This document shows positions 63,798 through 64,000 of a DNA stretch of 64,000 bases, one piece after another. The notes below the pieces were generated by a model. That model saw only the letters and a program-made list of their open reading frames with translations. It made no database searches and had not been told where the DNA came from. Source of the DNA: Pseudarthrobacter sp. NamB4 (lineage in GTDB: Bacteria > Actinomycetota > Actinomycetes > Actinomycetales > Micrococcaceae); contig NZ_VAHM01000002.1 in NCBI RefSeq assembly GCF_005796185.1, positions 186,001-250,000 of the forward strand, given 5' to 3'. How positions within the stretch are numbered: position 1 is the first letter of the stretch; each line of letters starts with the position of its first letter. A program made the translations under genes and the position numbers.

Positions 63798-64000
63798 ATG
63801 CACGCAGAAGCGGCACACGACGAAGTTTTCGCTGACGTCGCGCTCCATCTTCAGGACCTGGTCCTCGACAGTACCGACATGGACCAGTTCCTGGGGGACC
63901 TGGCCCTGTATTCCGCCGCGAGGCTCAGCAGCCCCGGCACGCAGCTCTACTGCGGGGTGGCAGTGGAGAGGAAAAAGAAGCCCACTGCCGCAGCCGGCAG
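63798..64000 (+). CDS. GAF domain protein (probable GAF-ANTAR), partial
   Basis: The ATG at 63798 opens a frame that runs off the window after 67 residues: MHAEAAHDEVFADVALHLQD, then MDQFLGDLALYSAARLSSPG, GTQLYCGVAVERKKKP. This is the start of a GAF domain typical of GAF-ANTAR proteins in Micrococcaceae. GAGGGGG lies 14 bases upstream. The ANTAR part is outside and not proven. Confidence 0.7.
   Translation, partial: MHAEAAHDEVFADVALHLQDLVLDSTDMDQFLGDLALYSAARLSSPGTQLYCGVAVERKKKPTAAAG

Overview
The window is high-GC, densely packed chromosomal DNA. It most resembles a soil actinobacterium of the Micrococcaceae (Arthrobacter/Pseudarthrobacter type). This is inferred from GTG starts and ATGA/GTGA operon overlaps, the c-di-AMP synthase DisA, an actinobacterial N-acetylglutamate-synthase-type GNAT, GAF-ANTAR regulators and PhoP-like direct repeats before pstS. 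It also rests on the abundance of sugar and sugar-acid catabolic operons. No phage, plasmid, CRISPR array or intact insertion sequence was seen.

Layout. 1-2.5 kb: end of an S9 peptidase, a short inverted-repeat element and a decayed amino-acid permease pseudogene. 2.5-5.5 kb: GNAT and the PTS-dependent dihydroxyacetone kinase operon dhaKLM, with DhaM fused to an HPr domain. 5.5-13.5 kb: small proteins, a lipoprotein, MutY, DisA, a 2H phosphoesterase, RF3 and a ketoacyl-ACP synthase. 13.5-23.7 kb: a D-glucarate/galactarate module (MFS porter, glucarate dehydratase, ketoglutarate semialdehyde dehydrogenase, KDG dehydratase and a LysR regulator). It faces a divergent tripartite tricarboxylate transporter operon with a UspA protein and an unlisted 40-residue protein. 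The two divergent units carry the same upstream element. 23.7-28.4 kb: Nudix, RadA, a Gfo/Idh/MocA oxidoreductase and a FUSC-type membrane protein. 28.5-35.3 kb: phosphate supply (pstSCAB with a candidate PHO box, then a low-affinity Pit/DUF47 pair). 35.6-38.5 kb: a conserved hypothetical, tRNA-Lys, a LacI regulator, an anti-sigma-like gene fragment and a His-rich membrane protein. 38.7-45.6 kb: araBDA, a GAF-ANTAR regulator and an intracellular GH51 arabinofuranosidase. 45.7-54.4 kb: HhH-GPD protein, LacI regulator, isochorismatase-fold hydrolase, and complete urease ureABCEFGD with a NiCoT nickel permease. 54.4-64 kb: a hexapeptide-repeat protein, then a GntR-controlled catabolic locus. That locus holds a split transketolase, an MHS-type porter, a TIM-barrel isomerase, an SDR, a one-chain DhaK-DhaL kinase and an RpiB-type isomerase. 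The window ends in a second GAF protein.

How it fits together. The araBDA genes and GH51 enzyme convert arabinan fragments to xylulose 5-phosphate. The glucarate genes feed 2-oxoglutarate. Urease with its nickel permease supplies ammonium, and pst/pit supply phosphate. The least explained system is the GntR locus at 55.0-63.5 kb. Its enzyme set matches catabolism of a tetritol/tetrulose (D-threitol or D-erythrulose type) or a related branched or short sugar, with the transketolase as exit to central metabolism. Near-identical palindromes lie before the gntR gene and in the divergent promoter region of the locus, and are probable GntR operators.
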